Positions 27,246 to 40,524 of a DNA stretch of 64,000 nt are shown piece by piece. The position numbers and the translations under genes are program-made. The notes under the pieces are model-generated. The model had not been told where the DNA came from. It did no database searches and saw only the letters and a list, made by a program, of their open reading frames with translations. Source of the stretch: Thamnaconus septentrionalis. Its lineage: Eukaryota > Chordata > Actinopteri > Tetraodontiformes > Monacanthidae. The stretch covers positions 18,446,444 to 18,510,443 of the forward strand of contig CM020502.1 of assembly GCA_009823395.1 (NCBI GenBank), written 5' to 3'. How positions within the stretch are numbered: the first letter of the stretch is position 1; each line of letters opens with the position of its first letter.

Positions 27246-28241
27246 ATGGCCATTATTTATTTATGGCAGCGCATTGTCTGTGCGCGTGGGCTTAAGTAAT
27301 ATTCATCTGAGCTCTGCTGCTATAATACAAAGCCTCGTTCCTTCTCATATGCGAGGGATGAAACACGAGCACTGGAGCCTGCCACGGACCCAATTTAAAG
27401 TCGAGGGAGTCTTTGTGTGTGTGTAGACTTTGTAGAGCTCAGGACTTTGTTAAGAACCACAAAGAGGACAAACCGTGTTTTTTTTCTCCCCAACCCTTCT
27501 GTACTTTTCTTGCCTTCTTTTTTTTTCTCTTCTCGCTCGTGTCTACCGCCGCTCCTCTCTCCAGTCCAGCGCTGCAGGGCAGGTCACTGCCATAGAAGTT
27601 TTGTGTGCAGTCAAGTAGAAGTGCTTTATTCCACCATAAAATGCATTTTTACCCATTAAAGCCGAGTGGTGTGTTCCATCTGTCCCGGGGCGAGTTTTAA
27701 TGGCTCGTCAGACGTCTTCGAGACGCTTCCGGGGGATTTTCTTTTTGTTGTTTTTCTGGTAGCTCAGCCCGCATCCCTCCTCCTACTTCCTTAGTTTACC
27801 TTTGTGTATTACGTCCTACAAGGGAAAAAAAAGACAGTTGTCACTAAAATGTGTTATTTTTCAACATAAATAGATGTGTCATTATGTAATTAACTTGTTC
27901 CTATCAGTGCACCCTGCTGTAGAGGTGGTGTCACATCGTCATCATCGTCAGTTTTGACTTCAACCAACGCTGTTGTTTGTAAAAAAAAAAATTATTTCCA
28001 AAAACAGCAAAAGTGCAAGTTCTTGTTTTGTGTCACTACACATGGAATTTTTGACCATTTTTTGACATTTGTTACACTTTTCTCAACATTCCAATGGGCA
28101 ATTTAACTTTACCACACAGCCACCTCTGTTTAGGATCGAGGCATATTTTTGGTTGCTGGTCAAGTGTGTCAACAGCATGTCATGACTTCAACCATTTTCC
28201 ACTGTTTCAAGTAGTTTCACTCATCACAGGCCTCCATCAGA

Positions 28242-28274
28242 GCGAATGGAGGCATGTTTGATGCCTCCATTCGC
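28242..28274. other. perfect short hairpin (14-bp stem, 5-nt loop)
   Basis: The arm GCGAATGGAGGCAT (28242-28255) and its exact reverse complement (28261-28274) enclose GTTTG. A partial third copy of the arm (ATGGAGGCATG) appears near 28526. Confidence 0.85.
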
Positions 28275-29352
28275 GTGAAATCGTCTCAGATGCACCGCAA
28301 ATTTCTGTTTCCACGCTGAGTCAATTGAATCATCCCCTATCGAGGTTAAAAAAAAAAATAAAAAAAATAAAAAACTGCACGATGCAATTACAGAGTTAAA
28401 AAAAAAAAAAAGGAATAAAAAAATCCCAGTCAGCTGGGCAGAGAGGTGAGGTCTCACCCCTTGTGCTAATTGGAAGCCTGGTGTTGTTAGGGACTCACTC
28501 AGCGGGGCTGTGAGATCGAACAATAATGGAGGCATGTCACAGGAAAAACATTAAAAAAAAAACGTCATCAAGGAGAAGCCCTGGGCTTCATTAGCGAGCA
28601 AACATCCTGCCATTCATCTCGAAGCAATTTACAGAGCTAGCTGCGGCTTCCGTCATCAACTCAGACTTCACAATCGATGTGTGCCGACACTGTGGAAGTG
28701 TTTATTTTTGTTTGCTGCTGAAAAATAAAACGCAAAGAAACCCTTTGTAGCTCTGAAATAAAGGTTTGCATCCCCAAGAAACATCAAACCTCAGTTGGAA
28801 GAAGACGCGGCGCCCAAGGATTGCGACAAACTCCATCAAATAATCGGATTCGGCGCGTGCAACCAAAACAAACTGCGGCTTCTTTCATTAACGTCTTGTT
28901 TTGCGTGAAGCCTGAGTGGGGAAACGGGGCCTCGGAGATATCCACCCCTTCCCCGGTCTCGCCATCGCCGTCTCCTCTTGGAAGGTGTGGGTGGACGGGG
29001 AGGGGTGGGTGTCTGGTGATGGAGGAGGACGGTTAGGCGCTCGCAATCTGTTGCCGAAGCGATAGTGAGTGGCGTGGGCGTGAGAGCAGAAGAGAGTTAA
29101 GGGCGGAAAACTAAAACAGACACACACGCGGGAGCTTCTGCTCGGAGTTGGAAATCAGCGGATGTCGTTCTAATTTCCCCTTCTCCTCCTCCTTCCATCC
29201 CTGTTCTCCTCTCATCCTCCTCCCCTCCCATACCCCTCGCAGTGCGAAGCCTAATGATGTCCCCCGTGACAGGGGCTGGTTAACTGCTCGCCATCGACAC
29301 TTTGAGGGCGCGCAGACACGGACGCGTGCATCTACAGCTGCCGCGCTCGCAC

Positions 29353-29379
29353 GTTGGCAACCGGGAGCCGGTTGCCAAC
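29353..29379. other. perfect 12-bp inverted repeat, RFX-like half-sites
   Basis: GTTGGCAACCGG, GAG, CCGGTTGCCAAC. Each arm contains GGCAAC or its complement, the half-site of RFX proteins, but in the opposite order to a standard X-box. Confidence 0.8.
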
Positions 29380-30621
29380 CGCGTCCCTCTGACTCGAAGG
29401 AGATCTGGGGAACAGATGCGACTCTATTCTGCCTGACAGGTCCGGGAGAAGGAAACAAGAGCCAGCAGATAATAAAGGGAAGAGGGGTACGGAGGCTGCA
29501 GAGGGCCGTCTGTGACTTTCACAGCTTTGAGACTTGATGATGATGTTTAGAAATCAGTGTTATCCAAAATTTATCCACATCTGTTACATTTTTCTGGCTA
29601 ATAAGACACGTTGATGAACTCAGCAGAGTTGAAAACCCCAACGTAATTTGTTTTGTTTGCTTCAATCAACCATTTGTGATGTCACAGAGGTCACTGTTTA
29701 GTTATAACGCCCTTGGCCAGGTTTTGGTTCTTTCTTGTTTTTGTCCCATGCTAAACAGGTGGAATGTAGCTTTCGTAGGAAGCTGAAGCAGAGGTCTTTT
29801 TTAACTATTCAAGGGAGGCAGTCAACAGAGGGTTAAATATGCTGTTTTCTAGAGATCCATAGAGGGGTGTTTTATAGGATAATCAATAGGCATGTAACGG
29901 TCTCGAAATCTAAGACTTGGGGAAATTGCCACAAGCAACTAGGTTACAGTTCCCATAAATAAAGACCAATTCAACAATGAAGTGCCTGTTATTTTGTTCA
30001 ATGAAAATACAGTGTTTCAAAGGAAAAATGGTCATTTTGTTACATTTCAACTTCATGGCAGGCAGACTCAGCTTGTGGAGTGGAAAAGTGGATAAAGTGG
30101 CCCTCCGGTTGGCCTCGAGTCCCGTCCACTACAATTATCATAACATTGCAAGAGTTAGGTCACGATTACACCAGAATAAAGTAGAAGGTTCATTCTATGA
30201 GAATCAATTTATTCCAAGAAAGACTACAGTCTGTCGCGTTGAGTGTCGGTTTCACAAAAAAGGTCAAATTATTATCAGTATCAGAATTTTGAAAGGATTG
30301 TGCGAATGACTGTCGATTTCGATCAAAACCACAAAGACTTGGAAGGAACTGTCTGTTTAGCGTAAGAGGAGCAGGGCTGCTCTTCCATTTGCTTTTCTAC
30401 CCGTGCTTTCGTTGTTTGCCAAATCCTCTTGCACTACACAAAGGTTCATGGAAGCAGTAGTTTGCATTTCACAGCAGCAGACTACTCTAAACTGCACCAC
30501 GGGGAGCACTCCGAGTTCTCGCTTGATACCGCCAAATGCCACTGTGATATGGTGAGAGTGTTGATATTGTGATACAGCCTTATTTACAATACCCTTACAT
30601 CCATAATATTTCAGACATTTA

Positions 30622-30868
30622 TAGGTCCAGCGTGTAAAATTTGGCTTGATCTATGAATTTTATATCAGTCAAAGCTTAACATACTTGCCATAAATATATC
30701 AATAATATATTGTTTTGTATTGTATTGTAATGTATACTCGCAGTACAATAAAAGTAATTTGGTTTTCCTACACTTCGAAGTATATACATCGAGCAAGGGT
30801 CTTACGTCCAGTTCGCTGCCATCTTGCACCGCCATTTTTTAAGGTAGCTCATATATAAGGAAGCCCTG
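30622..30868 (+). mobile_element. MITE family A, 5'-half copy
   Basis: It begins AGGTCCAGCGTGTAAAATTT and continues with CTTAACATACTTGCC, AAAAGTAATTTGG, GCAAGGGTCTTA and CTTGCACCGCCATTTTTTAA. It shares the 5' half of the 10992 element; the distal end is missing or diverged. Confidence 0.6.
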
Positions 30869-31559
30869 ATAGTGTCCTGGACTTTTAAGTTGCACCAAAG
30901 CATGGATTGTCAAAAGACATTGGGTACAAAACAGGAAAAGTACAGGACCCTAAAAACAAAAAGGGACCGAGCAAAGAGCCATGCTGCATCCCACGTCCTC
31001 CCTTTCCGCCGCTTCACTTCTGCCGTGCGCCCCCTCCGGCTCAGGACTGGAGGGAAACACACAAAAGCCGCCTCATTATCTCGCCCCAAACAGCTTTGTC
31101 GCAGGGAAACATGGGACCATCCTATTGAGGGGGAATTTTCTCCACCACGCCCAGCGACAGTCTAAGCTGACGTCTGCGACAATGAGGCACACGAGATTAA
31201 AGCCTCCGAGAATATTAGAACACCAAGTGTAATCCGCTCAAGAAGTTCCACTACGCCTCTTTGTGGATTTCTTTTTATGGATTTTTTTTTTTTTTTCTTG
31301 AATTGGGAATCTCTCCAGGAAGGCGCTGTTGATGCGGCGCGGGATTCGGGGTTCAGACGGGATCTGGCGATAACGGATGAGAGGATTAAAGTCGAGTGAT
31401 GTACCAGAGGAGTGAAAATAAGTGATACAATAAGCCACTTATTTCAGAGCAACACAAGCCTCGGTTTCTTTCCAGCAACTCAGAATTTGGGCCCTTTGGA
31501 CTTGGAAATCGTGCAAAACAATCAAATTACTGGTTCTGTTTTCCGAAAGTGATTTGAGT

Positions 31560-32200
31560 CAACTTGACCCAGGATGCCTCGGGACGATAATTTAATTAAA
31601 AAGATCATCTTAAATAGATTAAGTTGCCGTTTCCATCCTCCCAGCTCGTCATTTTCTTAAAACAACCACAAAACAAAGCCCAAACAAATCTGCTGCTTGC
31701 TGGAAACCGCAGGGACGTCTTCCTCCTTCAGGCCAACCAATAAACAGCGGAGAAGATACGCATGCAAACACCACATGATCAAACTCGGGTAAAAGCCTTT
31801 CCGAGATTATAATTCACCAAATTCAAGACGTGCTGCAACACTTTTGTGATGCAGGTGTGCATCAGCAACCACAAAATGAGTTTTCTGGTTTATCCGTCAT
31901 TTTTACGAATATTTGGGTGAGGAGCTTATCTGCAATCACGCTCATTTCCTTGATAAGGGGATTAAGGGGGAGTAATTTATCTTTAATCTCATCAGATAGG
32001 CAGCTCGGCAGTGTTTGCGTGCCGCGGACTTGACACGGTAAACCACATTAGGGGCTGATACATGCACGCACACGCGCACGTCGCCGGGGCGATTAGCGAG
32101 TAATTTGCATTGTTTGTGCGCCGTAATCTGGGACAAGGCTGTAATTATACTTAGCAATAATCGCGCAGGATGCTTGTTGGACTACTTATTACATGAGGCA
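31560..32200. promoter_or_regulatory. candidate cis-regulatory segment
   Basis: A repeat-poor block with TTTAATTAAAAAG, GTAATTTATCTTTAATC, the inverted octamer ATTTGCAT (32103-32110) and GTAATTATAC. No coding frame stands out. Labelled by composition only. Confidence 0.25.
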
Positions 32201-35200
32201 GTCTGGGTAGTTGTCAGCGTGTCTCACACACACACACACACACCGCACGCTAAGAAAAGAGCAGTTTGTTTCGTCTTTCAGGGCCGTTTTACACTGGCAT
32301 AATCACGGCAGTTGATTGAGCCGCGGGCGCCTTAAACGTGGAAAATCTAAATCCAGATTGCTGCAGGAAGTGTCTTCCCTCCACATTAATCTGGCCTTGT
32401 TTGGAGTCTTTCCATAAACTAGATGGAAAATGTCTGGCGCAGGAATCCAGTCAACGTGCATGCATCTCGGGGTGGAATGGCAAGCATGACTATAAAATGG
32501 AACCTGGTGTAAAATGCAGTGGGGTTTATTTTCAAGTCTGTACAAGCAAAAAGAGAAAAAATTTATTGTGTGATTTGAGCCTCAATTCGAAAGATTTCCA
32601 AGTCCTTGGACATCTTATTCTTCTTGTCGAAGCCTCGCTTTTCCTGCTTGGTTAGCGTGGAGTTGCTTGGACGACATTTAAGCCACCCCTCTTGTTCAAA
32701 GTGATTTTGTTTTCCTGAATGGGACAATCTGCCGACATACGTTTTCACACAAAGTATTTCAACTGTGATCTATTTCGAAATCTGTGTCTCTGTCAACCTC
32801 CTTGTTTACGTGTTGTCTAGGCTGCTTTGAAAAGCCGACATGTCGTTATTGTAAAGAGAAGGAGGGGTAATACACAATGAACCTCCTGGGGTTGCATGAC
32901 TGGGAGAGCCAACACACACACATAAACAGAAACACACTCACGCACAGCAACTTGTCACAACTCTTTTTCGGCTGCTGTCTGAAATGAGAACACGCCCTTG
33001 GCTGTGGAAGTCAGCGACAGAATGAGAAAGGGATGAAAAAAAAAAAACAGGGAGAGGAGGACGGGGAGGGGAATAACATGAGAAAAGCCAAAGGGGAGAA
33101 TGCTGAGTGATGAGAGGCCAAACCGGGGGGAAAAAAATAAAGAGGGAGGCAGGGGAGGAGAAGAAGAAGAAGAGGAGGAAAACGATGGGATGGCAGGAAG
33201 GTAGTAAGAGGGCAGCGGCGGTGCTGCGGATCAGCCTGCAGGATCGGATGGTGTGAAAGAGTCGTGGTTTGTTGTGATGCCTCAACCTCTCCCTTCCATC
33301 CACGCTAGACCTCTCTCTCCTCCAACCCCCAGGGGTCCCCGCCACCGCCGCGTCACCAACCCCACTCCCCCTCCGGCAGCTATTTAACATGGAAATTGAT
33401 TTAAACAGGAGCCGAGATATCCGCAGTGGGACCCGAGGACAGGTGCCTCCAGTCAGCGGAGGAGAAGCTAATGAGAGGTGAGAGACCCAGGGCCGAGCTA
33501 ACAAGGAGAGCGGCGAGCGCGGTGAGACGGCCGAGCGCGGGCAGGAATTAGACAGGGAAGCGCGGAAACGGGGGCCCCTGAGATTGGAAAGACATTAAAA
33601 ATAAATAAAAAATAAATAAAGAATCGTTTCCAACTCTGGTTCTCCGGCCAACAGCGAGACGAGAAAATTAATAAATAAACGAGCGCGAAAAGTGCGACGA
33701 TGAGAGCGGCACCCGTGTGTGAGTCAGCGTGTGGGTGGCGCAGCCACAGTCTGCGGGTTAGCGATGTTCTCCAGCCGGGCAGAGGAACTGTCAGGTTTTT
33801 GGTTTTTTATCCATGTGGAGGAACAGTTGGTCAAATAAAATAAAACTGCCTGATTAACAGTTTATGCGGTGCAAAGGTTAAAACAAGACTTTTGTAGGCG
33901 ACGCTTGCTAGTGACAATTATTAGCGCCACTGTACAAGTGCTAACGTGGCTAAGACACAGCACGACGTAGCGCTTGGCATCTGAAGCTGTGTTTCCATTA
34001 CCCCTAGAATTGTGCAAAACCTAAATATCACAATTTTTACAAGTAATCAAAGAGAAAAATACACCAACTATTCTTCGCAGCAGACATCGAAATGTCAATT
34101 TGTACAAGAAATTAGAAAAGGAAATGAAGAAGGGCTTGAAAAGCTGTTATCTCGTTTGACGAGATCTTATGAGAATTACAACTAATGCGCTTCACACCAT
34201 TCAATAGAATCAAATGCAAATGCAATGCAACTCGCAATGGTACTTTGTTGAATATTACAAATATCACTTTTATTTTGTTGTAATCAGTTATAATAGAAAC
34301 ACAGCTAATCACGTTGCGTTAGCTCAAACACCATTTCACTGCATTCGCGCTGCATTGAAACTGGACTCTCTCCTGCGACGTCTAGCAAGCTCATCTGTCT
34401 TGCTAACCGTCAATGTTTTCAACCCGTCTTAATTGCCCACGGACCTGTGATCAATTAGCATAGTTTGCAGATTAAGAAATGTGAGGTTTCGGTTTGCAGG
34501 AAGTGACCGCTCGAGGCTGCAAAGAAGACCAGGATGAATAAGCTACTTTAAGTTGTAAGCAATAGCAGCAGCGATAAAAAGATTAGCGAGGACACTGCAG
34601 TGGTGGCGGCTGCTTTATCAGAACCGGATGCTATTTCCATATTAAAGAGGCAACAAAGAACAGCTCCAAAGGCCAATCTCGGCACACGGCGTGTTTTTCG
34701 TTTCACTTCTGATCGGCATTCCACCAAAACATCACAGTGCACAGCAGCAGCTCGCCACGGGGCAAAGCCGTGCAGCTAATGTTGCCCCTTGCAGCAAATG
34801 AAGCCTCTAACTCTGACACACTTGGATAAAAAGGAGTCTGAAAAGTTCCTTTGAACGCGACAGACAGAAGCTTGTAATTCTTATTCTGATCTTACTTGAC
34901 CTGATGCAAACACGCAATAAATCCCAAGAATATAGGAGAGAAGCCGCATACCATGGCACATGAGGAGCTCTAGCCGTGACCTAGAAGTTATCAAAAGGCT
35001 GAGGCAAAGACAAACAGGCAGACTCACATGGTTTTGCAACATCAATTAACCTAACATGCTGAACATCTTTGTACTGCCGGGTCCCAAAGGAGCAGAAGAG
35101 ATGCAGAAAGACCCAGACCCAGTTCTTAAACCCCTTTGACCTTCCTGCCGTGCTGAATTAGAAATAACGTGACTAAGACAATGCGCGTCGCTCCGTGCTC

Positions 35201-38200
35201 AGGATGTGCAAATTGGGTTCTAAATAATTCAGTGTATAAATACTTAAAAATCCTTTGTTGGTTTTGGTTAAAAACACAATCTCGCGAGCACCGCCTTCCC
35301 GCTAAACTCCGGCTCAAGCCGAAGCTCATTAGCTCCGGATTCGAGTCCCCAACGAGACGAGCCGTTAGGTTGTTTGCATCTACGTCTTTTAATTAATCAT
35401 GGCAGAGTAAAGCAAGTGTTTTAGTGCTCGTTAGAGCACACTGTAAACTGCGGAATCTTTACCATAACCTACATTTATATAAAGTGAAAGAGCAGAGCTA
35501 CTTTTAGGTTTTTTCTTGAATACCATTTAAGCCAAGGAGTATTTAGTTGCGGAATTTGTTTTGGGTCAGATGGCGGAAGTTCAACGACTTGATCGCAACA
35601 AGCTTTCAGGTCTCTCATTTGTCATGTTAAGTCAATTATATTCTTATATTTTATTTCGTTATATTCTTAAAAGTGTTCCCTCTATTTAAATGGTGTAAAG
35701 TCTAGGGGTCAAAAGAGGTGCTCACTGATAATACAAAAGGTTGGGATCGGTGGCTGAGGGTTCTGCTTGCACAAGACTGAATAATGCTGGTTATGTAGCG
35801 CTGCCCAGGATACCCTTATCGGCAAAGATAATGGGGAAAGAAATGAACGTGGTGGAGGAAATTCTAAGGCTAGAAATCAGACTGCTGGGCGCCGCGACAG
35901 ACAGAACAATCGGAGTGTTCGCAGAGGTCCAAATTGGAGGGTAATGAGTTTGACAAGAGGAAAGACGCGTGCGATGGGACGGGCGAGGGGAAGGCGGGAA
36001 ATGGAACTCTAAGACGACGAAGGACAAGACAGGACAGAAAACCCTCAATTTTGCGTCAAAAGTCGAGCATGTTCATTTGGTTTTGAACTAAGTGCTTATA
36101 TGGCACACCAGGTGGACTGGTACACCTGGAAAATCGGCCACAGAAAACATACCACTGGCTTACTTCCCATCCTCCAGCATCAGTCGATGAGATATTGGAA
36201 CTTCTTTTGCTTTTAGTTTCAATCAAATAACAGATTGTGACAGAGCGGAACCGCATCGAGACCAAAACGCCGCTGTTGGTTGCTGTCCATGGTTCTGATG
36301 CTGCTGGAGTGTTATTGAAGTTGATTATGCCCACTGAATAAAACATGAGTTGACATCTCACCTCATTATTATGAGGGAAAAATGTTGTAATTATAAGTTT
36401 GAATTTTCTCCATTCTCGCTGACCACAAGACAGCGGGAACCAATGATGATGTCAAACCTTTTGAAGAAGGCAAGTGCAATGAATCCTATCTAGAGAGGCA
36501 GATATGTAGGTTTTGTATTTAAATTAGATATCAAAATCAAAAATGGAATTTTAATTTGCATTTCCATGAAGGTGGACTTTAAAAAACCTCCTCGGGAAAG
36601 ACAACTTATGTCATATTTTTCTGTCATGTAGTTGTGTAACGCTAGTGACAAATCCATCCAGCCCTAAATTGCTGGTCAGTAGTACCTGTTGCTACTGGCC
36701 TACAGAAACTCATTAATTTCACTCCGTTTTCACTCCCCATCAAAAACAATCACTCTTGATTTTGGCAAAGGTTGTGATTCCACGACGGGATGATGCCCAG
36801 GGGCAGCGCCTTGTTATATTCTGATGGACGAAAGGAACAAAGCGAGCAGGTTTTCTTCTGTCCAAACAATTGACCATGTCCATCCCCGAACAATGGTTCA
36901 ACCTCGCTCTGCTAAACTCACCTCAAGAGTTTGACATATAGCTTTAGGGCCTCATTTGAGAAAACCGGTGTAAGAGGAAGCGGCTTCATTATTTCTGATG
37001 GGAATCGTCCACGACAACCAGGGAGACATCGTGGCTACGACACCTTTTTGCCGTCTCGGACGCTGAAACGAAAAAGGTTGACTTGAGTGAAGCTCGCGGG
37101 ATTGTATTGATCGCCGCTTTTCCCACGTGGGAGCTAGCAAGTCGGCTGCATGCCCCGCACGTTTGTGCAGACTTCCCGTGAAAGGTCTGGCTGTCGAGGG
37201 CTTTTTTTTTTCCCCGCATTGCAAACTGCACTCCGAGGCCGACGTGTTGCTCTTTAAATGTGATACCGCAACCTGATGAATGTTAGCCGGGCGTACGTGA
37301 CAGCGCTGACATTTTTTAGCAATACCCTTCTGCTCGTTGATGTAAAGTCACTCCCTCCTCGCCTCCGTCCCACTTTCCACCGTCCTCCCTTTGTCCACAC
37401 ACACACACACACTGTTCTGGTTGTCTGACAGAAAAAAAAGAAAACTGAATGTGCTTGCAGTCTTATACACACACAAACACACACGCTATTACTGTGGTAT
37501 CAAGCTTATTTTCCTGGCGACTGTTTCAAAAGTGAGATTCATCCACTTTATATAGCTCGGCCTATTTCATCTCCTGCGGTCTCCACTGAGCACTTGCTAC
37601 CCGTGGTGATGCGGTCAGCAAACTCCTGCGTTAGCGCTTGAAAGTTGTGTTCTACTTTATTCTGCTTCCCATAAATCTTAATGAAAGCAAAGAAGACAAA
37701 GGCACATTTACAGTTCTGTAGCCGCAGCCACAAATTCAGAGGTGGGCCATCAGGATCAGCAAGGCTTTCTCTGCTGACCTAAACATACAGAAAATAATGT
37801 TTTTTTTCCCCCTTAACTGTGTTAATTAAGATACTCTCCATCATCTGTTTTCTTCACATTATAATGTCCACTTGGTTGTGCTGCTTAAGTGTTGTGTATA
37901 TTTTGGTAGAGTTTTTATCCAATCCTTTTTCAAGTAGCTTGTGTTCTCCAGTTCTATGAACTCTGCCTGAGGCCTTCAGAATCAACATTGCTGGCACCTG
38001 TCCGATGAAAGTCAATTGACCACAGTCAATTGTGATAGCCAAACAGATCTCGAGTCTGCAATGCCAAGGCCAGCAAGTTTGGCCTTACACTGTACGCTGA
38101 TGACTTAACTAACCCCAGAGATCTGATGGTGGAAGGAGGAAAAGATAAACTGACAGATCATCATTAATGTAAATACCGTTATTGTGTTCTTCTTCAATTG

Positions 38201-38449
38201 TGTTCTTGCAGTTTATTGGACAAACTTTAAGTTCGCATAGACTTTTGGCGGACTTGTTAAATTTTACTAAATGATGTCTTAAAATCTGCATTTATTTTTT
38301 GAGTTTTGACATTATTTGATGGTATTATGTAGTGCATATATTTAGGTAGGTACCAGTCGGTAAGTACGAAGTCACTGAAAATGTAGACGTGGCCGGCTAC
38401 TGCATGAATTGATCAGAACGGTTAAAGACGTTGTGTGTTTTGTTGCCCT

Positions 38450-38740
38450 AGTAAAGGACACCTGGCCGCCTTGCGATTATCATTATTTCCGTCTGCGGCA
38501 CTATTTGCTGGCAAATCGACTCTTTAACCCATCCGAGGAACCTGAGTCATAGCGGCGGCATTTGCTGTCGTTATAAAGATCTATTTAGGATAATGTCTGC
38601 TGCGCCGGCTGTGACTCAGACGATCAAGTCTGATGCCACCCCGAGCTCTGTTGACAGACAGAGCGATTGGAGAACCTGTGCTCTGTGCTGCCAAACAGGC
38701 TGCTGAATAACTAATTGACTGCATCCTGGTCGTTGTCAAG
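38450..38740. promoter_or_regulatory. candidate cis-regulatory segment with two AP-1 sites
   Basis: TGAGTCA at 38543-38549 and TGACTCA at 38612-38618 lie in a repeat-free block with CTAATTGAC near its right edge. Inferred from motifs only. Confidence 0.25.
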
Positions 38741-39764
38741 GAACTCTTGATAGCACAAAATATTTATTCCCATTTGCTAACTAGGACAGTCGTAACACAG
38801 TCAAAGATGGAGTTTTTCGGAGGGAGAGGCTGTTACAAACATATCTGAGTTTTGTCGAGAGCCCTGCGCTGTAGGCTGAAAGCTTACATCTCGGCGTGGG
38901 CGGTTCTGGTGGCGAGTGGCTGCGAGAGCAGAGAGGGAAACAAGTCAGCAGCCAGTTTCAAACACAACATGAAGATGCCTTCTGCTGCTCAAAAAATTGG
39001 ATTTTAATTTTTCCTCTGAATTTCATCTTGTCATATGTGGCACAATAAGGGGAGGGCATAACATGGTGTCAATTTGCAGGCCCTTAAATTTTGGCTGAAG
39101 CTGAACCCTGGCGCTAAAGAACCAGGTCTTTGAATCATTTGAATCACTGAGTCTGTCACTCAGTGCGGAAAAATCCATATGTGTATGCAAGCTCCACCCA
39201 CTCCAAAACCCCACTGATTCCTACCTCTAAAACCACTAATCAAAAAAGGGAAATTATTGTTTTTTTTAAACAATTTTCAATGTGTAAACATTTCTTTTTC
39301 TCTCTCTTGAGTGTCGCTGGGCTACTGCGTGTCTGGTTTGTTCGCAGCTCAGCTTCATTGGCAGTCAGTTTGAAACAAGAACCCGCAGCTGTTGCTTCCA
39401 ACACCGGGCTAATATATGTCCATTAACTGTTATTGAAGCACATTCTCTTGGAAACATTGCGAGAATCTTGTTTTACAGCATAACCGACAATAACTCGCGT
39501 CATTTATACAGTTTTTAGAAGAAATCTAGAAATGCATTATACTTGCATATTGCAGATGGATTCACTCAAGATGTTACAATTTTGGCACGTAATTTGGCAT
39601 CAATGCTGCCAGCTAGCTACAGCAACCCGCTTACTCATTTACGTCGCATGGTTTGGTTTTTCACGTTGTTCGCTTGCACATGTTTTACTCAGATCTGCCA
39701 ATCACCACCTCTAATTCCGCCACTCAAAAATCCACACTCGTCTCCGTCATGGGAACTCAGCGGA

Positions 39765-40060
39765 AGCTGCGGCCCTCTCGCGCTGGCCACGTTTCCTCGA
39801 CAGAAGTTTCCCCTGGTTGCTCGCTCCGGCTCTCTCACTCTTTCTCTCACGTCGGGCCACACGTTCGTCCTCGACCAAACAGCAGTCCGTGCGATGGCGA
39901 TTGCCATCGTCTCCTTCTGCACGCGATGTTCCCCCGGTGGTGTGAACGTGCCGTCGACGGGGGAAGATGAAAATCCAGCTGTCTGCCGCCGCCACCGCCC
40001 CCGCAGCTTCTCCCGCCTTCTCCGCACGCACACTCGCGCGATTTCAACACATCCTCCTCC
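39765..40060. promoter_or_regulatory. CpG-rich island-like segment
   Basis: CpG-dense sequence next to the hAT MITE at 40162. It is open in several frames because of composition, and no family is recognised in the translations. Confidence 0.3.
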
Positions 40061-40161
40061 GTGTTCCGCACACCCTTCCCTCCTTCCAACCCTCCGCCCA
40101 CCAGAGGGATCAGGACCACCATCACCAGTTTGCCCTCCATTATTCCATCCCCTCTCTAACC

Positions 40162-40524
40162 CTGTGTTTTTCAACCTTTTTTGAGCCGCGGCACATTTTT
40201 TGCATTCAAAATCCAACGGCACACCACCAAACAAAAATATTATATTATAATAACAGTGTTATAATAACACTTTTGAGCCTCATCATGATAATCTCGTCTC
40301 TTAATTTATGTAGACTCACTCAGTGTGACACCTGGGCCTGTTTTAGATGCACACAAAGCTGACATGCTGGGAGGAAAATAGGCTCACATTCCTTTGAAAG
40401 CAGAGCAATCCACAATGAAAAGTTTTTTTGACCAATTAAGTGAAATTGGATAATTTTTCACAGCACACCTGACATTATCTCATGGTACACTAGTGCGCTG
40501 CTTCACAGTGGTTTAAAAACACCG
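40162..40524. mobile_element. hAT-type MITE with perfect 8-bp target-site duplication
   Basis: The 363-bp element begins CTGTGTTTTTCAACC and ends GGTTTAAAAACACCG, inverted repeats of the CAGTGTTTTTCAACC type. It is flanked by CTCTAACC at 40154-40161 and 40525-40532. It is A/T-rich and non-coding. Confidence 0.85.

Larger units (their letters stand above)
22907..40153. other. intergenic sequence without recognised genes
   Basis: No exon recognised. CpG-rich patches occur near 26800-27240, 28900-29400 and 33230-33760, and a purine-rich stretch at 33030-33200. Repeats and hairpins are listed separately. Confidence 0.65.

Noticed and set aside
26626..27295. Two 197-residue ORFs on opposite strands
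   Set aside because: They mirror each other over CpG-rich and poly-C DNA. No motif is recognisable and no splice context is seen.
32938..33504. 188-residue minus-strand ORF
   Set aside because: Low-complexity F/S/L-rich translation of a purine-rich stretch on the other strand; no family resemblance.
35325..35350. B-box-like GGATTCGAGTCCC
   Set aside because: No A box at suitable spacing and no cloverleaf.
39543..40184. 213-residue plus-strand ORF, the longest in the window, with a 181-residue ORF opposite
   Set aside because: It lies over a CpG-rich patch and runs into the hAT MITE at 40162. The translation is rich in P, S and R with no domain, and both strands are open, as expected from base composition.
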